This document shows positions 12,692 to 26,232 of a stretch of DNA of 64,000 bases, piece after piece (positions within the stretch are counted from its first letter, which is position 1; each line of letters opens with the position of its first letter). The DNA is taken from positions 62,001 through 126,000 of the forward strand of contig NZ_NNCE01000003.1 in NCBI RefSeq assembly GCF_002245785.1. The letters run 5' to 3'. The translations under genes were made by a program, and so were the position numbers. Source of the DNA: Mycoplasma testudineum. GTDB taxonomy: Bacteria > Bacillota_I > Bacilli_A > Mycoplasmatales > Metamycoplasmataceae. The notes beneath the pieces are model-generated. The model was not told the DNA's origin. It worked only from the letters and a program-made list of their open reading frames with translations, and did not search any database.

Positions 12692-15600
12692 TTATTTACC
12701 TAACTTGAACTTTCTGATTAATACATAAGCAAGTGCTGATAATCCGATTGCACCAAATATTGATGCAACAGCAATACCAATTGTTGCTCCAATTCCGAAT
12801 ATAGAATTTGGTTCAGGTAATTCTGAAACTATATATTTATCATTGCTTGAAGTATATGTTGAAGGTAATTCTTTGTTTTGAGCTTGTGCTAAGGCAGTAA
12901 CAACTAATTCAACACGCATTCTATCACCATTAGATAATTGAGCGTTGATTAAATCTGTTATTACACTAACAACACCTTGTGAATCAATTTTGTAGAATTT
13001 AAGTTCTGTATCAGGAGGTAATGTGATTTTTGATGCATCAACAAATAATGAAGCTACACCGTTATCTCCTCTGTAAGTTAGAATTAATTCATCAAGTTTT
13101 GAAGCATTAAAATCACCTACATCAATTACAGTTTTTAGACTGTTGATTAAGTAACCATCAACTTCAATTTCTTCTAAGATTGCATTTCCGTTTAAATCAA
13201 CTCTTCCTGTATTATTCATAACTTTTGATTTAACAGTTTCAAGATTTTGTGATCCAAGTGGAGTTGCGACTCTATTTGCAAAATTATTAGCAATTAAGCC
13301 ATCAGAATTGATTGCTAAACGTCATTTTACTAAATCACCATTAGCTAAATCTTTTGGTAATGATTTAGATCATGTTAATCTAGAATCATTTTGAGTATAA
13401 TCTTCGCCTTTTCTAATTAAAGCATATTCATAATGGAATTCAGCAGGTAGTAATTGTTCTCGAGTTTGTGGATTAGTTGAAAGTACTTCAAAACTTCCTT
13501 GTTTATCAAATTCACCACCTGGGTTCATTCTTACATAGATTAGATTGTTGATATCAATTTCACGTGCTAAACCACTAACTGTTAGTGAAAATAGTAATGA
13601 TTCATAAGCAAAATCAGGATTATCACTAACTATTGAAACATTGATTTCATCGTTATTTGCTAAGTTAGTTGGGAATGTATTACTTAAATCATCATAAACA
13701 GTTGCACCTAGATTATTTGAAACACGATTTACAGTCATTCTTAATCGTAAGTTACCTACTGGTTGAATTGTTTTTAATTGGTTATTAATTGCACTAAAAA
13801 CGGTGATTGTTGATAGTGTACCATTGTTATTAAATGTTGCACTTAATGCATCATCTGCTAATTGAGCAAATCCTGAAACTGGGTTTTGATCACTTCTACC
13901 CGCAGGTACAGCATAATTACCATTTAATGATTGTAATTGCAATCCTAATTCACCTGGTTCAATTCTGTATTTTACTCCAGTAACTGTGTAATCAACTTTT
14001 GTATCCTTTTCTCAAGTGTTATTATTAGAAGCTAATCTATATCCATTTCTTACTTTGTAAGTAAAGTAGACTTGTTGATTTCTAAATAATGAATTTTGAG
14101 GAGTTCCAGTTGCTTGAATAAAGTTTGCACTTAATGATGGATCTTCTAGTTGAATTTGTACAATTGCGTCGCCTACAACAGGTGCACCTGGTACAAAGTA
14201 AGTTATTCCGTTAACTGTTTCATATGCACCAGTTAAAAATAATAATTTACCAGTTGAATCTTTAGCTTGAGTACCGTTTCTCAATAAAACGGCAGGTCCT
14301 TCGGTACTTCCAGATCTTTCAACGATTGGAGCGCCGCTTTGGTCAAATTGGATATTACCATCAGCATCTCTAATAAATTTCAGTGTTGTATTTAGAGTTA
14401 AGTCCACACCAGCAAAGTTAAAGTCAGTATCTTTTACCATTGGTACTAGTGTAAATCTTGATAATCCACTAAAACTATTGTTAAATCTTGAATTATTTGA
14501 ACCATAACCAATTTTTGCTGTATCAACATTAATTTTTGTAGTATCTAAAATTAAGTTAGTTACAACTAGTGGTGTTTTTGAAAAGTAATTTGTTGAATTA
14601 ACTAATAAGTATTTACTTGGATCAGTTACATCGATTTTTACATAAACAAGATCTCCAACTTTTAAATTACTTGGAACGTCCTTGGTTCATAGTGAAGGAG
14701 TTTTAACCATTTGTTCTAATTGCGCATCACTATAAGTTGTACTTGAAATTAAGTATCAGTATGCTAAATCATCTTCTAATGTACTTGCACTATCTTTAAC
14801 TATTGCTTTACCTTTACCTTGGTAAATATCTGTTGTAGATCCATCAGTAGCATTTACTAAAGTTAAACTTGGAGCAGTAGCTCTAACTACATTTCTTTCG
14901 GTTAAAATGTTGATTTTGTTATCAGCAAATCTGTAATCAAATGAACCTTGTATTGTTCCATTTGTACCAATATCATAGTTGGTATTAGCAGTGAATCTGA
15001 ATCCAAAACCAATTGCATTTTCGTTTAGTCTAAATGCTTGATTGTTACCTTTAGGGTTACTATTTAGATTAAATGCTGGTTGATAAACTGCAGTTGAATC
15101 TTGATTAAATAAGGTAATTGCACCATTAAAATCAATACCAGCATCAGTTACGTTTGAACTATAAACAATTCTTAAAGGCTGACTTGTGTTGTAATTTGTT
15201 AAGAAATTCAGGAATTTTTCATGAAGGTTTAATGTTGGATCATTATTTGTTCCAGTAATTGTTAAATCTGCTAATCCTAAACTTAATAATGTTGAAGTAT
15301 CAATATAACCTTTAACATTACTGTTTAAATCAGGAGTAATTAGTTGCTGAATAAATTCTGCTCCAACTGTATCAATAGTAGTTTCATCTACACTTGTAAA
15401 TGAAGTAACACCATCAGTTACTTGTCCTGGGAAACGCATTACAAAACGGTTATTTGAGCCATTAGCAAAATCATAACGAGCCACAATTGAATTACGTAAG
15501 ATAATTGTATTGTTATTTGCAGAACCCTTTAAGGTTTTTAGAAGTGCAATAAATTGATCTTTTGTAAATCAACTTGCCCCGTTAATTGCTGTTCCAGAAA

Positions 15601-18600
15601 TTGAGTATTTGATTTGTACTAAGTCTCTTAAATTACCTGCACCAACACCTTCATAAGCAGCATCATCGTTAATAGTTAAATCACGTAGATTACCACCTAA
15701 GTTAATTGTGCTTAATCTATTTCTAATTGTAATAGCTTCAAGTACTCTTGATGTATCTAATGTATAAACTGTTGTATCTTCATATACATAACCATCTAAA
15801 GCAGCAAATCTTGCAAATAAGGTTCTATCACTATCTAAAGTAGTTGGTAAACTATCTGTTCAGACTGCTTCAGCTCCATTATTTAGTGAATATTGAACTT
15901 TTAACCCAATTGGAATTGTAGTACCAACAACAATTGATGAAGATAGTTGTTGGGTATTACCGTTAATTTCCATTGCTAGTCTTAAATCAATAGATGATTT
16001 TTGAACAAATATCTTAACTGCATCATTAACACCAGTTGTATTATTTACAACAATGTTTTGACCAGTAGCAAAATATGTTTCTGCATCAGCTGCTTTAATT
16101 GCTCATCTTGCAGTAATTTGTTTATTGTAAATTGTTACTGGATATGATTTAAGCGCTTGTAAAAATTCACCTTGTGTGTATCAAATTTTTCCAGCTGTTA
16201 ATTCGATTTGTGCATTTGAAGGTCCAATTGAATATTGAACTTCTAAAGCATTTCGTTTTGATTGATCAGTTGTTAAACTATTAATTAATTCTTGTTGTCC
16301 AGTTATTACTAAATCACGAGTATTACCATTAAAGTTTAATGCAGCTAGTGAAGCCGATGTTGCTTCTCTAATTGTAATAAGTGATTTAACTTGCAATTGA
16401 ATTGGTGTTTTAGAAACTTCAGGAACAAATACTGATGAATTTACTCTGGCAACAAATCTAACAAAAATAAAGTTTTGTGAACCGTTATTAACTGTAGTTA
16501 CAGGTTGAGTAGAAGATCATTTAGTTGGATCAGGCGTTCAAACACCGTTTGACAGTGTTCCGTTATTATTTCACTCAATACCTAAACCGTATGATAATAA
16601 ATTGTTGTAAATAACTCTACTTGAATCGGTAAACGGTAACTCTAATTCACCTAAACTTGTGTTTGTATTTGAATCAGATGTTGTTGCAATATTTTGTTTT
16701 AATTCATCAATTAAATCTTGAATATGCAAGTAACTTAAAACATTAGTGCTTCCTAATTCAGCAAAGTTTTGTAAATTATTTGTTGTTTTAATTTCAACCG
16801 AAGGATTCGAAGGTCTAAATGTAGCATAGAATGCTTTATCAGAACCAACAATATTGTTTTTATTTGTTTTTAAGAAAGCGAGTAATTGATCTTTAGTATA
16901 AAAGTTTTGTCCAACGAATTGGTAAGCTTCTACACCTGAAATAACGGTGTTTTTAAGTGCATACATTATTGTAGTACTTCCACTTACAAATTCTCCTCAT
17001 TCTTTACGCAACTCATCTTCGTTGATTACTAAATCCACTGTGTTACCACTTAAATTAATTTTAGCAGCAGTTCTTGTTGCATCAATTGGAATAGATCTAG
17101 TACCTGGTACTGTCATTAACTGAGCCTTTTTAGACGCTTCAGAAAGAATTGTCTTTATTTGTGTACCAGAAACTAATCCATATCTAAATCAAACTCTTGG
17201 AGGTAAAGTAGTGATTGATTTAGGTAACTGAGTTATATCAGTAATTGTAAAACCTTTAGTTTCGCTTGTAGTACTAAATTCAACCTGAATTACATTATCA
17301 CTAAAGAATTTTTTCTGAGCATCGGTAAATGGATTTACTGGTTCACCAAGTTCTAAGTTAGAAACGGCATTTGGATAAACTAATGACCCACTGACTAATG
17401 TTGAATAGAATGATTCTTTACTTACATCAACAAATAAACTAACATTTGTAGTACTTAGAGTTCTTGAAGAAGAACTGCTTACTGCAAACGAATCACTATC
17501 AACATTTGTTGCAAGCGCATATCTGGCATTAATAACGAATTCTGAACGTTGAATATTTTTATTATATGTTTTCAAGAACGATATAAAACTTGCTTCGCTA
17601 AATCAAACATCAGCACTACCATTTTGAATAGGCACTAAACTTTGTAATTGACCAATAGAATATTGAACTTGAACTCTACTACGGTTAGATTCATCAATAG
17701 CACTTAATGCACTTGCAGAATTAATTGTTAAATCATTTGTTGAGCCTGATAAAGTGATTCCGCTTAATTTCCTTACATCTGTTGTGATTACAACAGGTAC
17801 AACAAGTTGTGCATCACCTTGCAATGTAATTATAGAAGTATTTTCAATTTCTACCAATGCAGTTTTATCAATTAACCCAAATTGCATAGTTAATTTTCTA
17901 GGATTCCCTAGATTTTGAACATTTGTTGTTAAATCACTATTTCAATTTATATTTGAAGTTGTAATTAAGTTTGATCCAAAAGCAAGATTTAATTGAATTC
18001 CTTGATCTTTTAGAACCGCTTTTTGTCCTTCGCTAATACCAACATTGATAAAATCAATTCCAGTAATTTTATCAGCGCTTGTTGATGCTCCAAATGTTAT
18101 TCTATGACCTTTACTTGACACTGCTAATTCACTAGCAAAATTATTTGTTCTAATAAATGATTTAACACTAGCCAATTTTTCGGAAGTGAATGCTTTTATT
18201 GTACTTGTCTCAGCAACTGAATCTTGGAATTTGTAGCTTGTAGGATCGTTTTGTGTACTTTCTTTTAATGAAAGTCTTGCCACTATCCTATAGTTTTGAG
18301 CAATGTTAGATGAATTAGAGCTTGTTGCTCCATTTCTATTTAAGAAAATATTTATTGAATTATTTGCCACTAAGGCTTGCTTTAATTGAGTACTTGACAT
18401 CCATTTATCAAAGCCTTCAAATTGAACTAAATCTGCTTCTATTGTTGAATCACTACTTGTATTTTGAAGTAATTGAATTCCGTACTCTATATTAGATTTA
18501 AAATATGCAAATGAATAATTTTTTTCAAAAATTGTTTCATCAATTTCAATATTCTTTGTATTACCACTCAGGCGAACTGAATCAATAATTTCTTGAGAAC

Positions 18601-21600
18601 CTGCATTTATAGTTACTGCTAAATTAGATAAAACTAAGTCAATTGGCGCACTTGCGTTTGCATTTGAATCGCTTGGTCTAGAAAGAACTGTATTTGCTTG
18701 ATTTGGCCCTGTTATGTTTACAAAACGTACAAATAATTTCGGAGGATTTCCTAAATTTACTGGATTTTCTGAATTAAGATCCTCTAATTTATTTCATGTT
18801 CCAGTTGCGCTTGTTGAATATTCAATTCCGACATTAATAGCTTTCAATTCATCAATTGCTCCGGCTTGTGAAAAACCTAAGACAATGCTTGTGACTTTTG
18901 AAGATGTATCTTGCACACCAAAAGTTGGAGCATTACTTGTTACGGCTTGGATATAATTGTTAATATCGGCATATAATTTAATTACATTGCTTGACTTAAT
19001 GCTTGATGCATCACTAACAGCAAAATCTGCAGGAGAAGCCCCTTCTTTCAATGCATAACGCATAAATACTTGTCTATTATCAAAACTAAATTGACCAGTA
19101 TATTCAAGAAGTGCATCAATAAATTTTTGTCTTGGCAGTCATTTATCGTTTGATGCAGTTATTGGAACCAAATTGCTTTCTGAAGTTCCAATTGCATAAA
19201 CTACCGTTACTCTATTTTTATTTTCTGGAGAAAGTTTAGATAATGCAGCTGTCTCGGTAGCTTCTTGAATTGATACATTTCTTGTATTACCTGTTATAGA
19301 AATTTGACTTAATTCTGATGAATTCACCTGTATCGAAACAGGAACTTTAACATCTACTTGAATTGTGTATGCATCACCACTATTAATTGTTGACTTTACG
19401 ATTGTACCGTTTGAACCATTTTTATTTGCTTCATTTGAAACAATTGCTTTGAAATATTTAGGGGCATTAGTTACATAAGAAATTCTAACGTTTAATTTAT
19501 TTGTAGAACCTAATGAGTTGATTGTTCCTAATGCACCGTATGTATTATTTACTCCTGGTGCATTAAATAAAATTTCTACACCCATTCTGTTTCTCATAAA
19601 ATTAATAAAATCGTTTAATGTTTGAAATCTGTTTAAAAGTGTGCCCGTAAATGGAATTTCTAAAGAATTAATGCTAGCCGAACTACCATTAGCAATACTT
19701 TGTCTGTTCAATAAATTAATTACAAATTGAGAAATGTCAAAATCCGATACAACTTGACTCACACTTAAATTTGCGTCATTAGCAATATTAGCATTTGGTA
19801 TTTCATACAATGATGAATCTACTGAAGATCTTAGTCTTCACCTTGCTTTAAAAACACTAACACCTTGATTTGTTAAACCATCTACTTTTGCGCTTGATGG
19901 ATATGTGTCAAAAGTAATAGGACCATTATTTGAAAGTTGATATGATCTAATGTTTGTTAAAAAGTCGTTATATGTTACCCAAGTATTTGGTTCTGCCTGC
20001 CCAAAACTATATTGAATTTCTAATAAAGTTTTTTGAGTGTCAGTAACTGTATTTGGTAAAGCATCAAAAGCTCCTTTTTCAAATTCAATTTGACTTCTAT
20101 TTGCATTAAGAGTTGAAATATCCCCTGAAAAGTTTAGCTGAGCAGCTAAAACATCGTTATTTGCAGCAATTAATTGCTTAATAGATGTATGGTCAATTTG
20201 ATATCCATATTCTCTTTGAGTGTCACTAGTTGCATTACTTATTGTACGATTTGACAAACCAATATTTGTTTTAGTGGGGTCAAGGGTCACAAACCTAAAA
20301 CCTAAAATAAAAATTTGTTTCAAGATATCTTCGGTTGGGGTTGTAGTAACAACTGTGCCATCACTAGCTTTCTGAATACTTCAGTTTGAATAACTGCTTA
20401 AAGTTGGAACATTTAAATTAAGTGTTGTTGGAGGAGTGTCACTATAAGAATATGTTGCTGTATTTCCACTTGTTTTTCAAGTTCCATATTGAATTTTATA
20501 ACCTATTTTCTGTGCAAAATTAGTGTCAAATGGGGAATTGACAACGGGTTGAATAGTTAAATTTTCTGTTGTTCCAATTAAATTGAATCCAGATTTAATA
20601 ACGCTTGGAGATATAAAATCAGCAACCGTAATATGCTTTTTAAGATTTTGGATACTTGGTTTTACACCAGCTGCAATTTTGGACTGCAATTCTCTACTAA
20701 AAGCAAATTCATTTAAACCATTTTCTGTTAATTGATAAGTTACATTTAAAGTTTCGATATCTAAATTATTAATTTCTTCATTAGACATTGATTTAATTTT
20801 ACCTTGAAATTCTTTTAGAGGTAGCGCTTTATCTGTAGTTCCAAATCTGTAACCAACATATAGATTATTTTTAAATAAATCTTTAGTTGTTAAGCCATCT
20901 GTTTTTGAATAATTAAATAAACCGTCTGCTTCCGAAGAATTGAAATGATATGAATCGCCAAAAATATTTAATAATGTTACGTTTTGTAATTTATTTAAAT
21001 CCAAATCGGTAATTGCAGCTAAAAATTTGGCTTTTAATTGTTTAGGCTGTGAATATTCATTATCAATTGAATATCCTGATTTAGGATTAATTTTTATTCA
21101 AAATTCCTGACCATTAATTTTAAAAGTAACAGGGGTTCCATTTTCATTCAATTGTCTTTGAAGTTTAACTTCACCTTTTGTTGCTTCTGCGGAGTCTTTC
21201 CCTGCTCAAAAGTCATTTTTAGCATAAAATTGCGGAAAATTAAAGCTTGCGCCTTCATCTATTAAAACAAGTTCTTCGTTAGAAATTCCAGAAGCGACTA
21301 ATCCAGATGTTAAATTTAATTTACTGAAAAATGATTGAACATTGTTGTAAATTGTAAATTTAGAATTATCAGTTGCAGCACCTTGTTCAAAACCGTTATA
21401 AACAGTCATAACATCATTTGGAACAACGCTACCGTCGTTTACATTTTGTTTAAGTCTAACTCTACCTAATAAAATTGTGTCAGGTGTTAATAGGCTAGCC
21501 AATAATGGATCGTTCGCTTCACCGTTTGTACCGATTTTTAATAAATTCTGAATTGTTTCTCTTGTATTTCAAGCAGCTCCATTTGAACCCCTAAACAAGT

Positions 21601-24600
21601 CTTTGTCAAAAGCATCACCATTGTATACTGCCCTATATGTTGCTTTTGGTCCAAATGCATAAACAATTTCTGTATTAGCTTTTGATTTTGTACTCAAAAC
21701 AGTATCTGAATCATCTATTCAAGAAATATCTTTTGTAGAACCAGTAAATTTAGAAACTTTTATTTGTTTAATGGTTGCATCTTCAAGGACAATAGGAACT
21801 TGGAATCCGTTTATTTTTCTTGGAATAGATTGAGTTGTCCCGCCATTGTATGCAACATTTATTGTCTGATTGTTCAAAGTATAATTTTGTCATTTATAAG
21901 AAATTGTACTTGCTGCAGAATTTTGTTTATTATCTTTAACAAATATTGAATAGTAAAGATTTTGATTGTCTCCAGAAAATTTTAAAGTTGATGCATCAGC
22001 AACTCATTCTGTTGCGTTGGATGTAGTAGCATATTTAACCTCTAATGCACCATTTGTTTCGTTAAACAGATTTAGGGTAGATAATTGAGAAGGTAAAATC
22101 ATTTTAAAATTACCACTATTTATCAATCTTGTATTATCTTTTGCCACATATGTAAACGATTGTGAATCAGGATTTTCTCTAGTAAAAGTTGTTCATAATG
22201 TTGCATTATTCTCTCCCAATTGAGTAGCCTGTGATTGCACGGTACTTGCTGGATCAATTAATGATAATGTCTGTGTAAGACCTTGAGGGTAATTTGTCGA
22301 TGATAAATTAACTGGAGTCTGTAATGCATTTTCAAATGAAACTGTAGAGTCAAATGTTGTGCTTGACTTTAAGCCAAATCTTACTTGTATTTTTGTTAAA
22401 TCAAAGTTATTTTTTTGAGATGCAGTTAAAGTATATTGACTATTGGCTGATGAAACAACACCGGGCTTTAATAAATCTGAAAAAATATCTTTAGGTTCTT
22501 GAGAGCCACTACCAATAACCCAAACTTTTTGACCGTTTGAGTTTGTTCAACCGTCAAATGAATATTGAACTTCTACATCTTTATAAAAATTTCTTTGTAT
22601 TTTTTCTTTTTCAGTTACATTATTAAATGAACCGGTAATCTTTTCGATGCCTTGAGACCAAACTTTTGACTCATCAATTTTCACACCACTTAATGTATCT
22701 CCTGTGAATGTGATTGATGATAAAGGTTTGTTTGAATTTGTTGGAACTTTAACAACCTTCTTATCAAGTCTTGCCAAATCCTTATTATGTGAATTATATC
22801 AAGCATCAGAATTTGCCTTATTGATTTCACTCGTTAGAGTAGCAGCAAACGATGTATACAAAGTAGATGATTTAGTAAAATCTACATAACCTTGATCCGA
22901 TAAAAGAGGATTTAAATATTTAGCTTTTTGATCTGAATCAGTCACGATTAAATTGCTAATTGAATCAAGTGATAAACCTACGATATCATTCATGTCATTC
23001 ATGTATGTATAATTTATCAATTGAAAATCCCTGTTTAATCTAACAATCACTTTTTTTCCCGCTACATAAAATCCACCGTAACCATCTGAAATAAAACTAG
23101 ATATTTCAAAATCATTTGGAATAAAATGAGAATATTCATTTGATGAAAAATCAATTTTAGGAGCTGCCGAATGAATTGCGGTCATATTTTGTCTATATAG
23201 TTGACTAATATTATTTTGTAGTTTTATCTTGTTTGCAGGGTTAGATCCACCACCATTGAATACCATTTTTTTATTTGAATTAGTATAAATTAATTCTGCT
23301 CCTCGAAAACTAATAGCACCTATAGATTTACCAGATGCTATTGCAACACCATTTCTTATTCTATTATTATCTAAGTATGAATATGTAATTGAATGAGTTT
23401 TTGAACCAATAGACTTTAGAATTTGTCCGCCAGTCAATTTTGTCTCTGTACTTGAAACAGTGTCTGAAGATAAAATATTGTTTGTAGAAACAGTACTTAG
23501 AACATTGTAAACTTTTTTTGTCATAAAGTTTTGGAAATATTCATCAATTGTTTGACCTAGTTTAACTGTATTCAAAGAAACTTTAGTGCTATTGTAGGTA
23601 AATGACATTACTCCAGATGACCATTTACTATAATTTGTGAAATTAGAACTTCAAAAATTGATTATGGGGTTAGTTGTTGTATTGCTTGTAGTGAAAGCTA
23701 TAACAATATTACCATTTGCTGAATCATTAAACAAATCAACAAAATTACCTGTTGAATTTTCAAATTTATTTTTATCTATTGTTATGTGTTGATTCGCAAT
23801 TACATTTGTTTTTGTGTCATATGAATATAATGCTAAATCAATACCGCTTTCAATTTTTTTATCTGTGGAAAAAGCACCTACAAAATAGATTTTGTTTTCG
23901 TTACTGTATGTTGTTCCGACCATTTTCTCTAATGTTTTTGTTGAACCAAGAGTTATATTTGTGGCAGTTATTGTTGTACCGACTTTTACAATAAACGCAC
24001 TTCCGCCTTTTTCGTAGGCTAAATATATCTTATTTGTCAACTTGGTAACTTCAATGTTTTTTGCATCTTTGAAAGCATTAACTTCATTTGCATTCGCAAA
24101 AAGAGCTTTAATACCACTTGTAGAAACTGAAATTCCAGCTTTATTTTCTCCAAAAATAACTTTTGCAGCAACTGAATTGTTACCCAAAATTTTACCTGAA
24201 GCATTTGTGAAATTAACATTGATCATTCCATTTTCAGCTGCAGTTACTGAATTAGTTGACACTCAACTTGACATTGAACCGTTTTGATCTAATTTTCTAA
24301 ATTTACCATCGTTGTGGATTGTTAAATATTCTCCGTCTGGAGTTAAATAAATATCATTTATTCCGGTCATGTCAGTTAGTGGCATATTACCATCTGCGTA
24401 ATCCAAAGAACCTCAATCTGTATTTTGCTCAATAATAGAGCCAGATTCATTAAAAAAAGTTAGTGCAGTTGGACTATATGCTAGTGGATTACCACCTGTA
24501 GATGGAAGGAATGATTCATTTTGAAAGGGCTCTCTAAATGGTTCGACAACTCTCGGGAAATATGCAGGTCAATTACTTGCACCTTGTATCTCTCCTACAT

Positions 24601-26218
24601 AAATACCATCAAATAATGTACCAATTGTCATGAATGAAAACGGTAACTGAGTACCATTGTTGAAAAATGAAGTTGCTCCTCCAGCCGACATATAAGCGTT
24701 GGCTAAATCTGCTTTGGTGAGTTCACCATCTCTAGATAGAACCGTGTAACCACCATCTGCTGATAAAACAATTTTGCTTAAGAATTGATTACCAACAGTA
24801 CCTGTTTGATTATTTAAAAATGTTCCTGAATTGATAGTTTTAACTACTGTAAGTGTTTGAGGATTAATTTCATAAATTCCTAAAGTACCAATTGCAATTA
24901 TACTTCCGTTCCCAAGTTGCACGGCATCAATGATAGATGTGGGAAGAGAAGTTGCAGCACTTGCAGAAACCGTACCATCTGTGTTAATTTTTCTAACGAA
25001 ACCAGTAGTTCTATTCAGACCACCAAATGCCAATATAGTGTCATCACTTAATTTTAAAAATTTATTAACACTCGAGCTTCAATTATTAACAAATTGTTGT
25101 GTATATTTAGCATGATAATGACTGTTTGTACCAACAGTTTGTATTGTCCCTTTAAAATCTATTTTATCTTGTCCTTGAAAAATACCATATTGCCTATTCG
25201 AAATAGTACCAGTTTGAGAAACTTTAGCTAAATATTCCCCTTCCCCTCCAAATAAATATGAACCATCTTTTAATTCTATAAAAGCTTTTGTGTTTCAATT
25301 ATTATCTTGATAATCTTTATAATCAGTTTCAAGTTTTGCTTTAATGGCTGTATCTAATCAGATATTCGTTCCGTTAGTTGTATATTTAAATGTTCCTGGT
25401 GCATCAGTATTTGTTGATGCATTAATAGATTGTCCGGTTCTGGTTGCACTTGTATTATGTAAAAACATTGATGTGGCCGCTGAACTACCAACTGATTGCG
25501 TCAATCAATCGTGTGTTTTGCTAGTAGTAGAAATAGCGGGTTTATTGAAAATTGAAACACCGCCATTATCACCATAAATGATTATTTTTCCATTTGATAC
25601 ACTAATTTTACTAAAAACATTTGAATATCATCTAATTGTTCTACTTGTACCAACTCTATACCTAAAAATATCGGCATCTCATTTGTTATACATGTTGAAG
25701 ACACTATTAGATAGTTCAATTTCATTTTCTTTTGTCCAAAAATCCAAATCATTTTCATACTTGAAAATTCTGATTTTTTGATTCATGACCTTGTTCATGC
25801 CTTCGTTTTCTTTATATCTTTTCGAAAAAGTTGAACTTCCTGAAAAATCATAGTGTCTAATACCTATTTCACCTTGTCCTTGAGAAAAAGCTGAAAGAAG
25901 TGCTATTTTAGTTACTCCAGATTCAACAAAATAGTGTGCATCAATTATCGCCTCACGGAAATCCAGTGTAGCAGTAATGGCTGGACTAAGTCCTTTATAA
26001 GATCCGTGATAGTTTTGAGATGCTACAGTTGCAACAGTTGGATTAGCTACAATTGTAGGATTAATTGCCCCTTGTGTCGCAGCACTTTTAAAAACTTCAC
26101 TGTTTCCGTGATCTAATTTATTTTTATTTGCTACGAACCCGCCAATTACAGCGGCAGCAGTTACTACAGTTGTAGCAGCTATTCCTAGACCTATTAATTT
26201 CTTATTTTTTTGTTTCAT
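12692..26218 (-). CDS. Giant surface protein, 4508 residues (possible Gli521-like)
   Basis: One uninterrupted frame of 13,527 bp once TGA is read as Trp; every gap between TGA codons was checked and no TAA or TAG was found in frame. The N-terminus has a signal anchor (MKQKNKKLIGLGIAATTVV). Residues about 300-1100 contain blade-like stretches such as GGYTVLSRDGEL and DGEYLTIHNDGKFRKL, suggesting a beta-propeller-like region. Residues about 1100-4300 are tandem modules with a strand like LSGNTRDLVI, then VQYSIG, a Trp, and RYAL/RWAI. A single C-terminal helix (IFGIGATIGIAVASIFGAIG, about 4475-4497) ends in a basic tail. AGGTGA precedes ATG 26218, and the upstream giant gene stops 14 bases earlier, so they form an operon. 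Size and position recall M. mobile Gli521; homology is not shown. Confidence 0.85.
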
Positions 26219-26232
26219 TGTTCACCTATGTC

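Noticed and set aside
25344-25781. Plus-strand ORFs opposite the giant genes
   Set aside because: They have no ribosome binding sites, unnatural composition, and are antisense to a long continuous coding frame.
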